Below, piece after piece: positions 1-6,183 of a DNA stretch of 13,150 bases (position 1 is its first letter; each line of letters begins with the position of its first letter). The stretch is from positions 1 through 13,150 of the forward strand of contig JAUJMG010000084.1 of NCBI GenBank assembly GCA_030446955.1, written 5' to 3'. Position numbers and translations under genes: made by a program. Below the pieces are notes generated by a model. The model ran no database searches and was not told the origin of the DNA. It saw only the letters and a list, made by a program, of their open reading frames with translations. The stretch comes from Thermomicrobiales bacterium (GTDB lineage Bacteria; Chloroflexota; Chloroflexia; Thermomicrobiales; UBA6265).

Positions 1-115
1 GGCGCGACCAGGAAATGGTACGGCATGGAACGGAGCGAAGACCTGGTGCTGTCTCCCGGAGGATCGGCTCCCGAGTATGGTTGGTCACTACCCCGTAAAC
101 CACGGGGGCTCTTCG
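1..115. other. Left-edge region downstream of the PfkB kinase gene
   Basis: No gene can be supported here. On the plus strand one frame is open from the window edge to a TAA at 96-98, encoding about 31 arginine-rich residues with no recognisable motif; it could be the tail of a gene to the left, but nothing proves it. On the minus strand an ATG at 26-24 opens a frame running off the edge after eight codons, without a well-placed ribosome binding site. A small GC hairpin at 91-107 lies just past the kinase stop. Confidence 0.4.
91..107 (-). terminator. Possible weak terminator hairpin after the PfkB kinase gene
   Basis: CCCCGT at 91-96 and ACGGGG at 102-107 form a perfect 6-bp GC-rich stem with a 5-nt loop, starting 8 bp beyond the kinase TAG. 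There is no T-run after it on the minus strand, so it is not a canonical intrinsic terminator. It may only be a pausing or RNA-stabilising hairpin. Confidence 0.3.
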
Positions 116-1081
116 CTAGCCATCCCCGACCATGCGCGCCAGGACCTCGTCCCGTACGGGCAGAGCGTCGAGTTGCGGAGGACGGGAGATCTTGAGGGCA
201 GCGGCGTGCGCGGCGAACGTGGCGCAGCGGATCGGATCCTCGCCGGGCCTCCACACAGCGAGGAAGCCGGCATGGAAGACATCCCCTGCCCCGACGTCGA
301 ACACGACATTGGCGGACACCGCCGGCACCTCGGCCACCTCGCTGCCAGACACCACCAGTGCTGGCAAGGGGCCACGCGTGATCACCACCAATGACGGACC
401 GAACTCGACGAGCCATCGTCCGGCCACCCCAACCTCAGACTCCCCTGCGATGAGGCATGCCTCAACCTCATTCAACACGACGAGGTCAGCCAGGCGCACA
501 GCGTCGCGCTGGACCTCGGCCGCCTCCGCCGCACCGCCGGCCCATGCCGAGGACCGAAAATTGGGGTTGTAACAAACCGTGAGGCCGAGATCTCGCGCGC
601 GCCGCGCCAGGCTCAAAGACGTTCCCCGAAGCACCGGGACGCGGAGGCTGCTCTCAGTGAAGTCGAACACGCGGGCGCGGCGCAGGTAAGCGTCGTCTAC
701 CTCCTCTGCTTTCAGGGTGGCCAACGGATCGCACACGTCCGGGAACCGGTAGTAGGCAAAGGTCTTCTCGCCCTGCTCGTCGACGCTGGCGAGTGAGAGC
801 GGAGTCAACTGGCCGGGCACCGCCGCGATTCCAGCGGTGTCGATTCCTGCCGTGTCAAGCGTTTCCCGCATCCATCGGCCCAGTTCGTCGTCGCCGACAC
901 GTGAGATCAGGCCGATCCTCCCACCCAACCGCGCCAGCGCGAGACTGAAGATGGTGGCCGAGCCGGATGGGAAGAGCAGCAGATGGTCCGCATCACCGAT
1001 CCGCACCCCTAGGCGAGGCGGGGACACCTCTCCCATCATCATCCCGATCGTCAAGACATCGAGATCTGTTGCCCTCATCAT
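116..1081 (-). CDS. PfkB-family carbohydrate kinase
   Basis: Predicted cytoplasmic ATP-dependent sugar kinase of the ribokinase/PfkB superfamily, 321 aa, a usual length. The N-terminus has the family pattern of a short strand (LDVLTIG), a lid region and the block ARLGG...ISRVGDDELGRWM near residues 50-70. The middle has NPNFR and LNEVEA, and the C-terminus has the anion-hole/catalytic GAGD with catalytic Asp at residue 267, followed by FHAGF. Two motifs deviate. The first PfkB signature, normally GG..xN, reads SGSATIF with Ile44 where Asn is usual, and the residues before GAGD are FDV instead of DTT. AAGGAG at 1085-1090 lies 3 nt before the first ATG but 6 nt before the second (1078), so translation may start at the second Met. 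It is divergent from a class II aldolase gene, suggesting a kinase-aldolase pair. The substrate cannot be told; KdgK-, IolC- or fructokinase-like roles are all possible. Confidence 0.9.
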   Translation of the reverse strand: MMRATDLDVLTIGMMMGEVSPPRLGVRIGDADHLLLFPSGSATIFSLALARLGGRIGLISRVGDDELGRWMRETLDTAGIDTAGIAAVPGQLTPLSLASVDEQGEKTFAYYRFPDVCDPLATLKAEEVDDAYLRRARVFDFTESSLRVPVLRGTSLSLARRARDLGLTVCYNPNFRSSAWAGGAAEAAEVQRDAVRLADLVVLNEVEACLIAGESEVGVAGRWLVEFGPSLVVITRGPLPALVVSGSEVAEVPAVSANVVFDVGAGDVFHAGFLAVWRPGEDPIRCATFAAHAAALKISRPPQLDALPVRDEVLARMVGDG

Positions 1082-1251
1082 CCACTCCTTCTTGTTTCAT
1101 GACGCAGCGTGACCGGCCGACGCGGGAGCGCCGGGCGGAGCATCTGCATCGTCCTTCCTTGTCGCCATCGGATCGCGTCCTCTGCCCTCTGTCTCATCCT
1201 TCTTGGGGACCGACTTTTCTCAACGACGGCCCATCTGCGGGCTCACTGTAC

Positions 1252-1294
1252 GGCGAGCCTCTCACCCCGCTCACCCTGCGGCGCGAGGCTCGCC
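1252..1294. repeat. Perfect 10-bp inverted repeat, candidate operator
   Basis: GGCGAGCCTC at 1252-1261 is exactly repeated in inverted orientation as GAGGCTCGCC at 1285-1294, with 23 bp between the arms; arm centres are 33 bp apart, close to three helical turns. It lies 22 bp upstream of the candidate -35 of the aldolase promoter, a good place for a regulator controlling both divergent genes. It could also form an RNA hairpin with a long loop, and which of these applies is inference. Confidence 0.5.
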
Positions 1295-1315
1295 ACGAGC
1301 CCTCCATGCTGTCGT

Positions 1316-1344
1316 TTGCCACGCCTTCTCGCCACTGCTAGGCT
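1316..1344 (+). promoter_or_regulatory. Candidate sigma70-like promoter of the class II aldolase gene
   Basis: TTGCCA (1316-1321, five of six matches to the -35 consensus) is followed after 17 bp by TAGGCT (1339-1344, three of six matches to the -10). A start near 1351 would give a leader of about 35 nt containing the ribosome binding site at 1373-1377. The -10 is weak. Confidence 0.4.
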
Positions 1345-1385
1345 GCGGCAGGTTTGAACCGGCGGGATCTTCAGGAGAGCAGCGC

Positions 1386-2228
1386 ATGGGCCTGGTCAGC
1401 GGACGCGACGTGCTCAGGGCGGCACGCGCGGGAGGCTACGCGGTCCCGGCGTTCAATGTTTTCAATCTGGAGATGGTCCAGGCCGTCTGTCGAGCTGCCG
1501 AGGCGGAGCGAGCGCCAGCCATCGTGCAGGTCAGTCCCCGGTCGATTCGATACGCCGGTCTTCACCCGCTCGCGGTGCTGGCCGCAACGCTGGCCGAAAC
1601 TGCTGATGCTCCCATCGTGCTTCACCTTGATCACGGACCGGACCTGGCAGCATGTCAGGCGGCCCTTGAAGCCGGGTTCACCTCGATCATGTTTGATGGG
1701 GCCTCGCTCCCTGTTGGAGAGAACGTGACCAGAACGCGGGAGGTTGTGGCGGCTGCTCAGGCGGCGGGCGCGAGCGCCGAAGCGGAGCTGGGTGAGATCG
1801 GCCATGCCACCGACGCGGAGCAGCAGGCAATCCTCACCGACCCCTCCGAAGCCGCGTGCTTTGCACAGGAGACCGGAGTCGATGCGCTGGCCGTCGCTAT
1901 CGGCACGATTCACGGCATGCGCCGCACCGGCGCAGTGCTCGACATCCCGCGTATCGCCGAACTGCGTCGCCATGTCGACGCAGCCCTCGTCATGCACGGC
2001 TCCTCCGGCGTAGACGACGAGAGCCTTGTCCAGGCCATCGCTGCCGGCATCACCAAGGTGAACCTCTCCACCGCTCTCCAGGCTGTCTTCATGGACACAT
2101 TGCGGGCAAGCGCCGGTCGTCCAGGTCGCGAGACCGACGCCCGCGCCGTTCTCGCCGAGGCGCGTGACACGGTCACCGACGCGATGCGCCAGCGCATCAA
2201 CGTCGTCGGCGCGGCCGGTCGAGCGTAG
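1386..2228 (+). CDS. Class II (zinc-dependent) ketose-bisphosphate aldolase, FbaA/GatY/KbaY family
   Basis: Predicted cytoplasmic aldolase of 280 aa that retro-aldol cleaves a ketose bisphosphate, such as fructose or tagatose 1,6-bisphosphate, to dihydroxyacetone phosphate plus an aldehyde. The fold signature is complete: N-terminal PAFNVFNLEM; HLDHG at residues 80-84, with Asp82 as the general acid/base and His83 as zinc ligand; GTIHG with His176; and MHGSSG with His204 as the remaining zinc ligands. KVNLSTAL forms the phosphate/Na+ site. The D82/H83 spacing matches GatY/KbaY more than E. coli FbaA. HGSSG replaces the usual HGGSG. The ATG at 1386 is chosen because AGGAG at 1373-1377 lies 8 nt upstream; an open frame extending back to 1203 crosses the promoter region. 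The divergent PfkB kinase suggests the substrate is made by that enzyme. The 3' end is 17 bp from the stop of the convergent SnoaL-like gene. Confidence 0.93.
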   Translation: MGLVSGRDVLRAARAGGYAVPAFNVFNLEMVQAVCRAAEAERAPAIVQVSPRSIRYAGLHPLAVLAATLAETADAPIVLHLDHGPDLAACQAALEAGFTSIMFDGASLPVGENVTRTREVVAAAQAAGASAEAELGEIGHATDAEQQAILTDPSEAACFAQETGVDALAVAIGTIHGMRRTGAVLDIPRIAELRRHVDAALVMHGSSGVDDESLVQAIAAGITKVNLSTALQAVFMDTLRASAGRPGRETDARAVLAEARDTVTDAMRQRINVVGAAGRA

Positions 2229-2245
2229 GCGGCAGCCTGTCGCCA

Positions 2246-2683
2246 TCACTCGCCAGAAGATTCAACCTCCGGCAGCATTCCGAGCTGCCGCCGCAGGCCG
2301 AGCTCATCCCAGGCATCAAACCCCGCCACGATACGACCGTCTTCGATCTGGTCCAGGCTCATGCCGGTCACGGTGACACGCCGTCCGGTGCCCGGAATGC
2401 GCCAGAACGTGCCCCGGTGCGTTCCCGTCATCGTCCAACGGGTCACCACCTTGTTTCCCTCGGCAACAAGGTCCTCCACGGCGAAGTGGATGTCGGGGAA
2501 GGCGGCCCGCCACGTTCGCCACTGGACGCGGAACGCCTCTCGGCCGGTCCCGAAGGACGGATCATTACCAACCGTCTCAGCCGCAAGATAGGCGTCGATC
2601 GCTTCTTCGTTCCCTCTGTTCCAGATCTCCTCAAAGAATCTTCGCGCCACCGCCTTCACCGTCTCGATAGAATCGTCTGCCAC
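2246..2683 (-). CDS. SnoaL-like polyketide-cyclase/ester-cyclase family protein
   Basis: Small cytoplasmic protein of 145 aa with the NTF2-like alpha+beta cone fold. Features seen: an N-terminal helix with RRFFEEIWNRGN; the GREAF..QWRTWRAAFPDIHF block around residues 47-67; VVTRWTMTGTHRG; then the central strand with a glycine-rich turn and VTVTGMSLDQIEDGRIV, ending in a helical LGLRRQLGM. This order is typical of the SnoaL/ester-cyclase family, many members of which are uncharacterised, so a specific reaction cannot be named. The start is GTG at 2683, supported by GGGAGG 5 nt upstream; the ATG 5 nt before it is out of frame. It is divergent from the sarcosine-oxidase-like gene across 139 bp and may share its regulation. 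Confidence 0.85.
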   Translation of the reverse strand: MADDSIETVKAVARRFFEEIWNRGNEEAIDAYLAAETVGNDPSFGTGREAFRVQWRTWRAAFPDIHFAVEDLVAEGNKVVTRWTMTGTHRGTFWRIPGTGRRVTVTGMSLDQIEDGRIVAGFDAWDELGLRRQLGMLPEVESSGE

Positions 2684-2688
2684 GACAT

Positions 2689-2694
2689 CCTCCC
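2689..2694 (-). promoter_or_regulatory. Ribosome binding site fixing the GTG start of the SnoaL-like gene
   Basis: On the minus strand GGGAGG lies 5 nt before GTG at 2683. An ATG inside the gap is out of frame with the protein, so the Shine-Dalgarno position supports the GTG. Confidence 0.65.
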
Positions 2695-2765
2695 AGGTCT
2701 ACGGCCGAGATTCGTCGACAAATACCTGCCTGCGTCCCCCGGCACCGTGACTTCAAAGCGGCACA

Positions 2766-2781
2766 ATCCCCTTCCAGGGAT
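2766..2781. repeat. Small inverted repeat overlapping the presumed -35 region of the oxidase gene
   Basis: ATCCC (2766-2770) and GGGAT (2777-2781) are perfect inverted arms around a 6-nt centre. The repeat lies just upstream of the candidate -10 at 2788-2793, in the stretch where a -35 would sit and where no good -35 hexamer is visible. That would suit an activator or repressor site. Arms of 5 bp can occur by chance. Confidence 0.3.
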
Positions 2782-2787
2782 CAGCGT

Positions 2788-2793
2788 GATAAT
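2788..2793 (+). promoter_or_regulatory. Candidate -10 element of the oxidase gene
   Basis: GATAAT matches five of six -10 consensus bases in an otherwise GC-rich region. Transcription would start near 2800, about 23 nt before ATG 2823. No convincing -35 lies 16-18 bp upstream. If correct, the TTG at 2796 would lie at or before the transcript start, which favours the ATG at 2823. Confidence 0.4.
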
Positions 2794-2822
2794 GCTTGCC
2801 AGCACGAAAGGGAAGCGAGTCG

Positions 2823-3998
2823 ATGAACGATCTCAACCCGCGCCAGGCTTACGACGCGATCGTCCTCGGCATCGGCGGTATGGGCTCGGCTGCCTGCTAC
2901 CACCTTGCACGCCGGGGAAAGCGGGTCCTCGGGTTAGAGCAGTTCGACATTCCGCACAACATGGGATCCTCGCATGGCGTCAATCGGATCATCCGGCTCG
3001 CCTACTACGAAGATCCGCGCTACGTGCCGCTGCTTCGCCGGGCCTACGACCTATGGCGCGAGTTGGAGGAAGGGTTCGGGGAACGGTTGCTCTTCATCAC
3101 CGGCTCGCTCGACGCGGGAGATCAGGACAGCGAGATTTTCAATGGCTCCTTCCGCTCCTGCCAGGAGCACAGGTTACCCCACGAGGTCCTGTCTTCCGCT
3201 GAGATTGCGGAGCGGTACCCGGCCTATCACCTGCCGCCGCGGCACGTTGCCCTCTTCCAACCGGATGGCGGATTTCTGATGAGCGAGCGCTGCATCGTCG
3301 CCCATGTCGTTGCAGCCCAGGCAGCCGGAGCGGAGATCCGAGCCCGGGAACGGGTCGTGGACTGGCAGGTTGTTGGGGACCGGGTGCAGGTCCAAACAGA
3401 CAGGGGAGACTATGTAGCGGAGCGACTCGTTATCACGACCGGGTCCTGGATCGGAGATCTGGTACCGGACCTCGCAGCCCTCGCCCGGCCGGAGCGCCAG
3501 GTGGTGGCGTGGTTTCAACCGACTGAACCAGCCCTGTTTGCCCCCGAGCGTTTTCCCGTCTTCAACCTCAGCGTCCCCGAGGGGCACTACTATGGCTTCC
3601 CGGCACACAACGTTCCGGGGTTCAAGCTCGGTCGCTACCACCACCGCGGGGAGCAGGTTGACGCCGATACAGTGGATCGCGAACCCAACGCCATCGACGA
3701 GGGGCTGTTGCGAACGTTCGCAGAGCGCTACTTCCCGGCGGGTGCCGGCCCGACGATGGCGCTTCGCGTCTGCCTCTTTACCAATACTCCGGACGAGCAC
3801 TTCGTGATCGACCGGTTGCCGGACCACTCACAGGTGGTTATCGCCTCGGCCTGCTCAGGGCACGGCTTCAAGTTTTGCTCCGTGGTCGGCGAGATTCTTG
3901 CCGATCTCACGCTGCAGGGCGAAACTGCCCACGACATTGGGATCTTCAGGCTCGACCGGTTCGCCACACCAGCAACGCACTCGGGATCCGGAGGATGA
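2823..3998 (+). CDS. FAD-dependent oxidase, monomeric sarcosine oxidase / N-methyl amino acid oxidase family
   Basis: Predicted flavoenzyme of 391 aa (family about 385-390) that oxidatively demethylates an N-methyl amino acid, giving an amino acid, formaldehyde and H2O2. Residues 13-41 form the Rossmann beta-alpha-beta unit with GIGGMG at 16-21 and Glu39 at the end of strand 2 for the FAD ribose. GSSHGVNRIIR (48-58) keeps His51, Arg55 and Arg58, equivalents of His45, Arg49 and Arg52 in Bacillus MSOX. Lys268 in GFKLG matches the oxygen-activating Lys265, Cys317 in RVCLFTNTPDEHF the covalent FAD site Cys315, and Lys350 in GHGFKF Lys348. Phe319 replaces the substrate-contacting Tyr317, and one residue is inserted after KLG near His269, so the substrate may not be sarcosine. 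ATG 2823 follows GGGAAG by 7 nt and is preferred over TTG 2796. It is divergent from the SnoaL-like gene. Confidence 0.9.
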   Translation: MNDLNPRQAYDAIVLGIGGMGSAACYHLARRGKRVLGLEQFDIPHNMGSSHGVNRIIRLAYYEDPRYVPLLRRAYDLWRELEEGFGERLLFITGSLDAGDQDSEIFNGSFRSCQEHRLPHEVLSSAEIAERYPAYHLPPRHVALFQPDGGFLMSERCIVAHVVAAQAAGAEIRARERVVDWQVVGDRVQVQTDRGDYVAERLVITTGSWIGDLVPDLAALARPERQVVAWFQPTEPALFAPERFPVFNLSVPEGHYYGFPAHNVPGFKLGRYHHRGEQVDADTVDREPNAIDEGLLRTFAERYFPAGAGPTMALRVCLFTNTPDEHFVIDRLPDHSQVVIASACSGHGFKFCSVVGEILADLTLQGETAHDIGIFRLDRFATPATHSGSGG

Positions 3999-4197
3999 TA
4001 CCCGCGAGATTGGGCTCTAACGGCCGCCGAGCCAGCCGCCGTGTATGCTCCCAGGGCCACGCCTCCGTTGTTCAACCAACGCCATCAGGGCGTTTGGGAG
4101 GGTATTGCGAAGCGTGAGATCGACAAGAGAGCGCTGGTTGCAAAGATCGCCGCTCATTTCTCGGCCACTCGTGAGCCTAGACCCGGACCCCCCGAAG
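3999..4197. other. Intergenic region before the small hypothetical gene
   Basis: These 199 bp between the oxidase stop and the chosen start of the small gene hold no recognisable gene. A frame open back to 4045 would add 51 residues to the small protein, but its composition looks non-coding. TATGCT at 4043-4048 could be a weak -10 without a clear -35. Confidence 0.4.
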
Positions 4198-4575
4198 ATG
4201 AACATGACCACCCAACGCCTGATGGCCGACCGGTTTCGGGAGATCGCCGCATGGCGGCGCCGAAAGGCCGAGGAGTACGACCGGGACGCCCGGAACCTCC
4301 GCTGTGCCGCCGGCTTGGAAGAACTGGCCGCCTTTGTCCTGGAGCTCCCTCAGGACGACGCCCGGATCCGGGAGTTGACCCGCCTGGCGGTGCTGGGAGA
4401 AGCGTTCGAGCCGGGCCAGCAGACGTCTTACGAGATCGGTCGCTTCCGGTTCCACCATCCCGAAGTCGGCCTCGACGCCTTTCTCGACCGCCTGGTTGAA
4501 CTTGCCACCGCGGACCGGGGCGAGATGGGTCGGTTCGGCGGCCGCCTACCCGAGGGCGACGACCCTTGGGGATAG
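4198..4575 (+). CDS. Small hypothetical protein
   Basis: I do not recognise this 125-aa protein. The first half is charged and predicted helical (MADRFREIAAWRRRKAEEYD), with a second helix around LEELAAFVLELP, then RELTRLAVLGEAF and an aromatic/histidine stretch GRFRFHHPEVGLDAFLDRLVEL; it ends in an acidic glycine-rich tail. There is no signal peptide, membrane segment or Cys/His cluster, so it is probably cytoplasmic. The frame has coding character: alternating charged and hydrophobic positions, and GC-rich third positions, unlike the other frames. The start is uncertain. ATG 4198 and ATG 4204 both lack a strong ribosome binding site, and an upstream in-frame start at 4045 is less likely. 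It lies downstream of the oxidase gene but 200 bp apart, so it is probably a separate transcript, and it is convergent with the M24 peptidase gene. Confidence 0.6.
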   Translation: MNMTTQRLMADRFREIAAWRRRKAEEYDRDARNLRCAAGLEELAAFVLELPQDDARIRELTRLAVLGEAFEPGQQTSYEIGRFRFHHPEVGLDAFLDRLVELATADRGEMGRFGGRLPEGDDPWG

Positions 4576-4707
4576 GAGCGCTCTGCCTTCATCGTTGGGC
4601 GGCGAGTATGGCCTCCCGGGACTCACCGGAACATAGCTCACGCATGCGTTCACCTGGGCATCATGGGGCCGATGAGGCGGAGCGGCTGGCGAACAACGCC
4701 GGGGCGA

Positions 4708-5871
4708 TTACGAAATGATGTATAGCTGGCGGTCCACGTTGCCGAGGGGCACTCCGCCCTCCGCCGTGACCAACACCACGTCCTCGACCCGATTGCCAAA
4801 TCGACCTGGGAGGATGATGCTTGGCTCGACGGTGAAGGTCATGCGGTCCTGGAGCATCGTCTGATCCACCCCATCTAGAAACGGTGGCTCGTGGACGGTG
4901 ACGCCGATCCCATGACCGAGGCGGTGGGTGAAGCCGGCATCGTAGCCGGCGTCGGCGATGACCCGACGGGCAATCCCATTGGCCTCGGCCGTGGTGCAGC
5001 GCCCCGGGACCATCGCCTTCATCGCCTCCGCCTGGGCGAGGCGCACCGTCTCGTGGACTCCTAAGTAGTCCGCCGAGGGCTCGCCGAGAAAAGCCGAGCG
5101 GCCGAAATCGGAGCAGTAGCCATCCACCACCCCGCCGAAATCAAACATCACCGAGTCGCCGTGCCACAGGGGCCGGCGTCCTTCCCGCAGCGTCCCAGCC
5201 GCGTCCAGTGGCCCCTCCCCCGCGAAGTAGACGCCTGTCGGGAAGGAGGTGTACTCCGCCCCAAACAGCAGGAAGGCGCGGCCGATCTCATGGACGACCT
5301 CTTGCTCCGTAACCCCCGGCCTCAGCGCGGCGACCGCTACCTCGAACACAAGATCGGCCACGTGCGCGGCGCGGCGCATCGCCGCAAGTTCGTCGTCGTC
5401 CTTGAGCATCCGCAGCGGCGAGATGAGGTCACTCGCCGACGACAACACAACCCGCGGAATCAATGCTTGCATGGCAAGCGTCGTTTGCGTCCAGGTCCGC
5501 TCATCCACCGCGATCCGGACGGAACGACCGGTATCCGTCAATCCGAAGCCATCCAGCGTTTCCCGCAGCACAGCGAGAGGATCTTCCGGCTCGCGCACCA
5601 GCCGGACCTCTTCGAACCACGGCTTTCCCGCTGCCTCCTCGACGAAAAACGCTCCGCCCATCCGGGGCGCCACCAACCGCACGGGACCGTCAAGCCCAAT
5701 GTACCCACCCGCCACCCAGTCGCCGTAAGCGTTGTGATCCGTACCCTGGACAGGCTCCCGCCGGATTCCCGTCAGCCAGAACAGGTTCGCCGCCCGAGGC
5801 AGGTAGAGGAGGTCGATCCCTCGCTCCCCCATGACCTCACGGACCGCCGCCAGTCGCCTCGGGTAATCCAC
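4708..5871 (-). CDS. M24-family metallopeptidase, Xaa-Pro dipeptidase/aminopeptidase type
   Basis: Predicted cytoplasmic dinuclear-metal peptidase (387 aa) cleaving Xaa-Pro bonds. The N-terminal creatinase-like domain (about residues 1-140) begins MDYPRRLAAVREVMGERGID, and the pita-bread catalytic domain follows. All five metal ligands are present: Asp244 (FDFGG), Asp255 (CSDFGR), His320 (GHGIGVTVHEPP), Glu349 (TVEPS) and Glu363 (RVEDV). This argues for a true peptidase and not for creatinase, which shares the fold but lacks the metal centre, despite the sarcosine-oxidase-like gene nearby. The start is GTG 5871 because AAAGGGGGG lies 3 nt upstream; the longer frame from GTG 5904 (11 more residues) has no ribosome binding site and abuts a palindrome. 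It is on the same strand as the pyruvate kinase gene, but 312 bp with several palindromes separate them, so it probably has its own promoter. Confidence 0.9.
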   Translation of the reverse strand: MDYPRRLAAVREVMGERGIDLLYLPRAANLFWLTGIRREPVQGTDHNAYGDWVAGGYIGLDGPVRLVAPRMGGAFFVEEAAGKPWFEEVRLVREPEDPLAVLRETLDGFGLTDTGRSVRIAVDERTWTQTTLAMQALIPRVVLSSASDLISPLRMLKDDDELAAMRRAAHVADLVFEVAVAALRPGVTEQEVVHEIGRAFLLFGAEYTSFPTGVYFAGEGPLDAAGTLREGRRPLWHGDSVMFDFGGVVDGYCSDFGRSAFLGEPSADYLGVHETVRLAQAEAMKAMVPGRCTTAEANGIARRVIADAGYDAGFTHRLGHGIGVTVHEPPFLDGVDQTMLQDRMTFTVEPSIILPGRFGNRVEDVVLVTAEGGVPLGNVDRQLYIIS

Positions 5872-5874
5872 GTT

Positions 5875-5883
5875 CCCCCCTTT
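5875..5883 (-). promoter_or_regulatory. Ribosome binding site deciding the M24 peptidase start
   Basis: On the minus strand AAAGGGGGG lies 3 nt before GTG 5871. With one G-U wobble it can pair along the 16S anti-Shine-Dalgarno. The alternative in-frame GTG at 5904 is preceded by a T/C-rich stretch with no such match. Confidence 0.5.
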
Positions 5884-5904
5884 GTCGATAGAACCGACAT
5901 CCAC

Positions 5905-5925
5905 CAGGGAACGATGTCGTCCCTG
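5905..5925. repeat. Interrupted palindrome upstream of the M24 peptidase gene
   Basis: CAGGGA at 5905-5910 and TCCCTG at 5920-5925 are perfect inverted arms. The 9-bp centre contains a second short inverted pair, CGA at 5912-5914 and TCG at 5917-5919. It ends 34 bp before GTG 5871, consistent with an operator close to the transcription start, or with a leader hairpin. Confidence 0.45.
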
Positions 5926-5944
5926 ACGCGGGCGCCTCCGCCGG

Positions 5945-5969
5945 CACCCTAGAAGGGTGTTTTACACCC
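5945..5969. repeat. Two overlapping, mutually exclusive hairpins
   Basis: CACCCT (5945-5950) pairs with AGGGTG (5954-5959) around a 3-nt loop. GGGTGT (5955-5960) pairs with ACACCC (5964-5969) around TTT. The shared middle segment can pair with only one side. The second is a perfect 15-bp palindrome with an A/T centre in a GC-rich region, which looks like a protein-binding operator. On the plus strand the first stem is followed by TTTT, but no plus-strand gene ends here. Confidence 0.5.
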
Positions 5970-6063
5970 CGAATGGACCCCTACCATCTGTGGCTCGAGC
6001 AAACGTCGCCGTTCCAATGCCGGGAGGCGGCAATCAGATCCGGACATCCTCGGGTTGCCCGGG

Positions 6064-6080
6064 GCGCCAACGTCTGGCGC
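6064..6080. repeat. GC-rich hairpin downstream of the pyruvate kinase gene
   Basis: GCGCCA (6064-6069) and TGGCGC (6075-6080) form a perfect 6-bp stem with a 5-nt loop, about 104 nt past the pyruvate kinase stop. There is no T-run on either side, so a terminator role is uncertain. Confidence 0.35.
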
Positions 6081-6183
6081 TTCCGGTCCAGGGAACCGAA
6101 GACCTTCAGGCCGCAATCGGCCATCCTTAGGATCCCGGCAGACCCCAATGGTTGAGCGACGGTTCCCTCACCTGGCTGCTCGC

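Larger units (their letters stand above)
1082..1385. promoter_or_regulatory. Divergent promoter region between the kinase and aldolase genes
   Basis: This 304-bp non-coding spacer must hold the starts for both divergent genes. It contains the kinase ribosome binding site (AAGGAG, minus strand, 1085-1090), a perfect 10-bp inverted repeat at 1252-1294, a candidate sigma70-type promoter for the aldolase at 1316-1344 and the aldolase ribosome binding site at 1373-1377. Short open frames crossing it have no supporting signals. I could not identify a convincing promoter for the kinase. Confidence 0.6.
5872..6183. promoter_or_regulatory. Upstream region of the M24 peptidase gene, rich in palindromes
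   Basis: These 312 bp between the pyruvate kinase stop and the peptidase start hold no gene. They contain the peptidase ribosome binding site (5875-5883), an interrupted palindrome at 5905-5925, two overlapping and mutually exclusive hairpins at 5945-5969, a 6-bp stem GCGCCA/TGGCGC at 6064-6080 and a 5-bp stem GGCCG/CGGCC at 6109-6122. The two last hairpins lie within 120 nt after the pyruvate kinase stop, but none has a T-run. I found no convincing promoter hexamers. Confidence 0.5.

Noticed and set aside
1371..2249. 292-codon open frame antisense to the aldolase gene
   Set aside because: It is the mirror of a clearly conserved aldolase in GC-rich DNA, with unlikely composition and no motif.
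4640..4649. Perfect palindrome ACGCATGCGT between convergent genes
   Set aside because: A 10-bp palindrome with no spacer cannot form a useful hairpin and is expected by chance at this length scale; it is not near a promoter.
4708..5871. M24 protein as creatinase, linked to the sarcosine-oxidase-like gene in a creatine pathway
   Set aside because: Creatinase lacks the metal ligands, whereas all five are present here; the genes are also convergent and separated by the small hypothetical gene.
5161..5952. 263-codon plus-strand open frame opposite the M24 peptidase
   Set aside because: The peptidase has all five metal ligands; the plus frame is Arg/Pro/Gln-rich and featureless.
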